From NCBI GenBank assembly GCA_000415505.1, contig KE354232.1, positions 1-44,252 on the forward strand: a stretch of 44,252 nucleotides of DNA. Direction: 5' to 3'. The notes below the pieces were generated by a model. That model did not search any database, was not told where the DNA came from, and worked only from the letters and a program-made list of their open reading frames with translations. This document shows positions 40,450 to 44,252 of the stretch, piece by piece. The DNA comes from Streptomyces afghaniensis 772. Lineage in GTDB: Bacteria > Actinomycetota > Actinomycetes > Streptomycetales > Streptomycetaceae. Position numbers and translations under genes: made by a program. Numbering within the stretch: position 1 is the first letter of the stretch; every line of letters starts with the position of its first letter.

Positions 40450-41624
40450 CCCCGGTCCTGGTCGTGGGCGCCGGACCCGTGGGCCTGTCGGCGGCTCTGG
40501 CGCTGCGGGCGCACGGGCTGCCGGCCGTCCTGCTGGAGGCGGAGCCGGAGGACCGTGCACGGCCCGGCAGCCGGGCCCTGTTCGTGCACCGGGAGACCCT
40601 CGGCCTGCTGGACGCGATGCGGCCCGGCCTCGCCGCCGAGATCACCTCCTACGGGCGGACCTGGCACACCAGGCGCACCCTCTACCGGGGACGTGAGGTG
40701 TACTCCCGCACCTTCCCGCCCCCGTCCGGCCCGCCGCCCTTCACCAGCCTGCGCCAGACGGACACCGAGCGGTTCCTGCGCGCGGCCTGCGCGGAGGCCG
40801 GGGTGGAGTTCGTGTGGGGCGCGCGCGTGACGGGCGTGAGCGCCGGCGAGACGGAGGTCCGGCTGACGGGTGAGGACGGGCGGGTGTGGTCCGGCGCGTT
40901 CGCGATCGCCGCCGACGGGGCCCGCTCCACGGTCCGGCGCGAGCTGGGCATCGCCCTGGAGGGCACGCACGGCGAGGGCTTCCACGTCGTCGTGGACGTC
41001 GCCGACGTGCCGGGCGCGGAGCTGCCGCTGGAGCGGGTCTTCCACTACGAGCATCCCGGGGTGGGCGGACGCAGTGTGATGCGGGTGCCGTTCACCGGGG
41101 GCTTCCAGGTCGACCTCCAGTGCCGGGACGACGACCGGCCGGAGGAGTTCGGCACCGAGGAGGCCGTACGGCGCTGGCTGCCCTCGGTCGTCGGGGACGG
41201 CTACGGTGAGCGGATCCTGTGGGTGTCGACGTACCGCTTCCTGCGCAAGGTGGCGGCGTCGTTCACCGATCCGCACCGGCGGGTGCTGCTGGCCGGCGAG
41301 GCGGCGCATCTCTTTCCGCCGTTCGGGGCACGCGGCATGAACAGCGGGATCGCGGACGCGGCGGCCGCCGCCGAGGCGATCGCCGCGGGGACCGGCGAGG
41401 CGGTCGCCGGGTTCGCGGAGGTGCGGCGGGCGGCCGGCCTGTTCAACAGTGCCGCCGCCGGTGCCGCCCTGGACCATCTGCGGCCGCGCCGCCGGATCGT
41501 CCGGGTCAGGCAGCGGACGGCGGCGGCCCTGGCGCCGGTGCTGCCGTGGTGCGGGTCATGGCTGGAGCACGCGCCGTACGGGCCCCGGCACGGGGCGCCG
41601 GCCGTGGCGGGACGCAAGTACTGA
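40446..41624 (+). CDS. FAD-dependent aromatic monooxygenase (PHBH/MhpA type)
   Basis: 392 aa from ATG 40446, overlapping the ligase 2 stop. Group A flavin hydroxylase motifs: GAGPVGLSAALAL (FAD Rossmann, residues 8-20), AADGARSTVRRELGI (DG motif, 158-159) and LLAGEAAHLFPPFGARGMNS at 281-300, where the common GD is GE (284-285). There is no thioredoxin-like C-terminal domain, so it is of the short type. In an operon that makes PABA the obvious substrate is PABA or its activated form, giving ring hydroxylation or decarboxylative hydroxylation to an aminophenol (inference). The pabC-like gene follows after 11 bp. Confidence 0.92.
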   Translation: MTPVLVVGAGPVGLSAALALRAHGLPAVLLEAEPEDRARPGSRALFVHRETLGLLDAMRPGLAAEITSYGRTWHTRRTLYRGREVYSRTFPPPSGPPPFTSLRQTDTERFLRAACAEAGVEFVWGARVTGVSAGETEVRLTGEDGRVWSGAFAIAADGARSTVRRELGIALEGTHGEGFHVVVDVADVPGAELPLERVFHYEHPGVGGRSVMRVPFTGGFQVDLQCRDDDRPEEFGTEEAVRRWLPSVVGDGYGERILWVSTYRFLRKVAASFTDPHRRVLLAGEAAHLFPPFGARGMNSGIADAAAAAEAIAAGTGEAVAGFAEVRRAAGLFNSAAAGAALDHLRPRRRIVRVRQRTAAALAPVLPWCGSWLEHAPYGPRHGAPAVAGRKY

Positions 41625-41635
41625 GGAGGGTGTGG

Positions 41636-42436
41636 GTGACGACACCGGCGGTGGCGGAAGGCCTGTGGGCGTGGACGCCCGGCCGTGGCCTGGCCCCGGC
41701 CGCGGACCAGGCGGCCGGGGGGCGGCTGCTCGTCGCGGACTCGTGGCTGGTGCGCGAGGGCCGGGTGCGGGCCTATGACCGGCACCGGGAGCGGTTCGCG
41801 CGGGCCTGCGCCGACTGCGGCGGGCCACAGCCGCGCCGGCTTGTCGCGTTCTGGCAGGACGTGACGGCCGTACTGCCACGCACGGGTGCGTGGTTCCCGC
41901 GGGTGGAACTCGCGGCGGGCTCCCTGGAGCTGCGGCTGCTGCTGCGGCCCGCACCGCCGCTCGGCACGGGGGTGCGGTTGTGGGCGGCGGGCCAGTCCGA
42001 TCCGCGGACCGTGCCCCGCCGTAAGGGCCCGGACCTGGACACCCTGGCGCGGGTGCGTCGCCGGGCCTGCGGCGAGGGCGCGGAGGAGGCGGTGCTGATC
42101 GCGCCCTCGGGAACCGTGCTGGAGTCGGCCACGGCCAGTGTCCTGTGGTGGGAGGACGACACCCTGTGCCTGCCCCCGCCCCGGCTGCCCGTCCTGCCGA
42201 GCGTGACGTCCGGGCTGGTCCAGGAGCGGGCACTGCGCTCCGGGATCCGGATCGCGCACCGGGAGCGGACCGTGGCCGAACTGGACGGCCGGGAGGTGTG
42301 GCTGGTGAACGCGCTGCACGGGATCCGGCCCGTGACGGGCTGGGTCGGGCGGCCGATGGGAGTGCCTCCGGCTCAGCGCGCCGGGGAATGGCGGAACTGG
42401 CTGGACGGCCTCATGGAGCCGCTGCCGGCCGACTGA
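41636..42436 (+). CDS. pabC: Class IV aminotransferase, aminodeoxychorismate lyase-like
   Basis: 266 aa from GTG 41636, with GAGGAGGG 5 nt upstream. Fold type IV PLP enzyme: EGRVRAYDRHRERFARAC near the start, candidate PLP Lys130 in VPRRKGPDLDTLARVR, the phosphate-binding and substrate region EEAVLIAPSGTVLESATASV, and PVLPSVTSGLVQERALRSGI. Beside pabAB it should act as 4-amino-4-deoxychorismate lyase, releasing pyruvate and PABA. Its sequence drifts from folate-type PabC (long N-terminus, EVWLVNALHGIRPVTGW at the end), which fits a pathway-dedicated copy. Last gene of the operon. Confidence 0.88.
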   Translation: MTTPAVAEGLWAWTPGRGLAPAADQAAGGRLLVADSWLVREGRVRAYDRHRERFARACADCGGPQPRRLVAFWQDVTAVLPRTGAWFPRVELAAGSLELRLLLRPAPPLGTGVRLWAAGQSDPRTVPRRKGPDLDTLARVRRRACGEGAEEAVLIAPSGTVLESATASVLWWEDDTLCLPPPRLPVLPSVTSGLVQERALRSGIRIAHRERTVAELDGREVWLVNALHGIRPVTGWVGRPMGVPPAQRAGEWRNWLDGLMEPLPAD

Positions 42437-42452
42437 GTCGAGGAAATGGCGA

Positions 42453-42483
42453 CGCCGGGTCGAATTCGACCCGGCGCGTTTTT
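42453..42483 (+). terminator. Rho-independent terminator of the PABA-type operon
   Basis: A perfect 24-nt palindrome (42453-42476, arms CGCCGGGTCGAA/TTCGACCCGGCG) followed by CG and five T (42479-42483), 17 bp past the last stop codon. Such a textbook T-run terminator is uncommon in Streptomyces. Confidence 0.92.
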
Positions 42484-42505
42484 CGCTGACTGCTTCGATT
42501 ATTTT

Positions 42506-42973
42506 TCAGTTCTTCGGAACCATGCGCGTCGCTATCGCGATCCGGTTGTACGCGTTGATGACCGTGACCGACCAGATGAGCGCCGCGATCTGGTTCTCCT
42601 CGAACACCCCGGCCGCCTCGGCGTACACCGCGTCCGGGACGTGGCCGTCGTGGACGAGCGTCACGGCCTCGGTCAACGCCAGTGCCGCACGCTCGCGTTC
42701 GGTGAAGAACGGCGTCTCCCGCCAGGCGTTCAGGGCGTAGATGCGCTGCTCGGTCTCGCCCTGGCCGCGGGCGTCCCTGGTGTGCATGTCGATGCAGAAC
42801 GCGCAGCCGTTGATCTGCGAGGCGCGGATCCTGACCAGTTCCAGCAGTTCCGGTTCGAGTTTGGCGTCCTGCGCCGCGGAAACGGCGGCGGCGTGCAGGG
42901 AGCCCATTGCGGCGGAGACGTCGGGAGTTATTTTCTTCAGGGCCACGCGGGGCAGGGAAGTGCTTTCGCTCAT
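42506..42973 (-). CDS. Carboxymuconolactone decarboxylase / AhpD-family protein
   Basis: 155 aa from ATG 42973 (MSESTSLPRVALKKI); an ATG at 43000 is in frame but neither has a good ribosome site. The AhpD-like active site is RIRASQINGCAFCIDMHTRD, with the CxxC pair and His. RETPFFTERERAALALTEAV is the other family block. Members act as alkylhydroperoxidases or thiol redox proteins. It lies 48 bp downstream of the MocR-type gene on the same strand and may be co-transcribed with it. Base composition is less G/C-rich than the core genes. Confidence 0.92.
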   Translation of the reverse strand: MSESTSLPRVALKKITPDVSAAMGSLHAAAVSAAQDAKLEPELLELVRIRASQINGCAFCIDMHTRDARGQGETEQRIYALNAWRETPFFTERERAALALTEAVTLVHDGHVPDAVYAEAAGVFEENQIAALIWSVTVINAYNRIAIATRMVPKN

Positions 42974-43021
42974 GGGGTGACCATATCCGTTGAGCGGCAT
43001 TCCGGAGGGGAATTCGCGCGA

Positions 43022-44252
43022 TTATCCGGCCAGTACCGCGCACAGCGCGTCCAGCGCCCCCGACCACGCGTGGTCCGGCGGTGTCCCGTAGCCGACGACG
43101 AGGGCGTCGGCCGGCTCGGCGACCGCGGCGGCGTGCCGGTAGCGGGTGAGTCCGTGGACCGCCAGGCCCTGCCAGTGGGCCGCCTGGACCACCGACTGCT
43201 CGGTGCCGGGCGGCAGTCGCAGCAGGACGTGCAGCCCGGCCGCGATGCCGGTGACCCGGGCCTGGGGCGCCCGGGCCGCGACGGCGGCGACCAGGGCGTC
43301 GCGGCGGCGGCGGTAGCGCAGGCGGGCCGCGCGGACATGGCGGTCGTAGGCCCCGGCGTCGAGGAACTCGGCCAGGGTCAGCTGGTCCAGCGCCCCGCAG
43401 GTGTCGATCCCGCCCTTGGCCGCGGCGGTCTCCTGCGCGAGGCCCGGCGGCAGCACCATCCAGGCCAGCCGCAGCCCGGGTGCCAGGGCCTTGCTCGCGG
43501 TGCCGAGGTAGACCACCCGGTCGGGGTCCAGCCCCTGGAGCGCGCCCACGGGCTGACGGTCGTAGCGGAACTCGCCGTCGTAGTCGTCCTCCAGCACCAG
43601 CCCGCCGGTGCGGCGCGCCCAGTCCACGACGGCCGCGCGGCGGTCGCGGTGCAGGGGGACGCCCATGGGGAACTGGTGGGCGGGAGTGAGGAGGACCGCG
43701 TCGGCGGCGGACAACGCGCCGGGGTCGGTGCCCAGCCGGTCGAAGGGCAGGGGGACCGTGCGCAGACCGGACGCGGCCAGGAGTCTCCAGTGCACATCGA
43801 GCCCGTACGACTCGACGGCGACCGTCCGTGCCCCGCGCGCCCTCAGGGCCGTGCCGAGCAGCTTCAGGCCGTGCGCGAACCCGGAGCACACCACGATCCG
43901 TTCGGGGTCGACGCGTACGCCCCGGGCCCGGGAGAGGTAGCCGGCGAGCGCGGCGCGCAGCTCGGGGCGGCCCCGGGGGTCGCCGTAGTCGAGGGCGTGG
44001 TGGGGGGCGGCGGTCAGGGCGCGGCGGGCGGCCTTGAGCCACTCCGCGCGCGGGAAGGAGGCGAGGTCGGGGCTGCCGGGGCGCAGGTCGTAGGCGGGGC
44101 GGCCGCGTTCACGGGGATGGGGCGCCGTGCCGGCCGGCGGTACCACCGTCCGGGCGCGACCCGGGTCCCCGAGCCCTGCCGGGCGGTGAGCCAGCCCTCG
44201 GCGACCAGGTCGGCGTAGGCGTCGGCGACCGTGTTGCGGGCGATGCCCAGGT
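43022..44252 (-). CDS. MocR/PdxR-type GntR regulator with aminotransferase domain, partial (frame break near 44157)
   Basis: The N-terminus is cut by the window end. Visible first is the end of a GntR winged helix (LGIARNTVADAYADLVAEGW-LTARQGSGTRVAP), then a frame break at about 44150-44160, where one base is missing. The fold type I aminotransferase domain runs from VVPPAGTAPH to the stop: ASFPRAEWLKAARRAL, DYGDPRGRPELRAALAGYLS, RIVVCSGFAHGLKLLG, TPAHQFPMG, LVLEDDYDGEFRYDRQPVGA and the PLP Lys in LGTASKALAPGLRLAWM. MocR regulators sense PLP or amino compounds and usually control a neighbouring divergent gene, which would be outside the window. Confidence 0.9.
   Translation of the reverse strand, partial: PGHRPQHGRRRLRRPGRRGLAHRPAGLGDPGRARTVVPPAGTAPHPRERGRPAYDLRPGSPDLASFPRAEWLKAARRALTAAPHHALDYGDPRGRPELRAALAGYLSRARGVRVDPERIVVCSGFAHGLKLLGTALRARGARTVAVESYGLDVHWRLLAASGLRTVPLPFDRLGTDPGALSAADAVLLTPAHQFPMGVPLHRDRRAAVVDWARRTGGLVLEDDYDGEFRYDRQPVGALQGLDPDRVVYLGTASKALAPGLRLAWMVLPPGLAQETAAAKGGIDTCGALDQLTLAEFLDAGAYDRHVRAARLRYRRRRDALVAAVAARAPQARVTGIAAGLHVLLRLPPGTEQSVVQAAHWQGLAVHGLTRYRHAAAVAEPADALVVGYGTPPDHAWSGALDALCAVLAG

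Overview
The window is high-GC actinobacterial DNA, almost certainly from a Streptomyces chromosome. Codon third positions are nearly all G or C, GTG and TTG starts are frequent, and gene order matches what I recall of the S. coelicolor core around glyA, trpS, SCO4847/SCO4848 and the sdhCDAB operon. I see no rRNA, tRNA, CRISPR array, insertion sequence or phage gene.

Layout. 1-3080: two tandem, paralogous ECF sigma factor / membrane anti-sigma modules on the minus strand. 3282-7349: two secreted zinc amidases of the PGRP type, one carrying an FG-GAP repeat domain. 7351-9069: three small genes without assigned function. 9166-10836: a GH20 hexosaminidase. 11061-15168: an OHCU decarboxylase, then sdhCDAB with a strong terminator. 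15492-18074: a secreted Cip1-like protein and a three-gene operon ending in a TetR regulator, with two perfect palindromes at its promoter. 18096-19652: an orphan solute-binding protein. 19818-22974: a membrane metallophosphoesterase, an SCO4848-type membrane protein and a D,D-carboxypeptidase. 22922-28034: a decaprenylphosphoryl-arabinose (DPA)-type sugar donor block made of UbiA-type phosphoribosyltransferase, PAP2 phosphatase, DprE1, DprE2, GtrA and a YihY protein. 28047-34125: 2H phosphoesterase, trpS, glyA under a ZTP riboswitch, a YgiC/YgiB-like pair and an EamA transporter.

34126-42483 looks like an accessory insertion and is the most interesting part. It is a tightly coupled operon: ABM-domain membrane protein, fused pabAB, benzoate-CoA-ligase-like enzyme, second divergent acyl-adenylating enzyme, FAD monooxygenase, pabC-like class IV aminotransferase. 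It closes with a perfect rho-independent terminator. The set predicts synthesis of 4-aminobenzoate (PABA) from chorismate, followed by oxidation and activation or coupling. No PKS, NRPS or carrier protein is present, so it does not match a cluster I can name. A CMD/AhpD-family gene and a MocR-type regulator, cut by the window end, follow on the minus strand.

Seven frame breaks interrupt six otherwise intact, conserved genes (anti-sigma, both amidases, metallophosphoesterase, pabAB twice, MocR). Six read as a single missing base in a G/C run and one as a +1. This looks like residual indel error in the assembly rather than gene decay, and the affected genes are annotated full length with the break noted.
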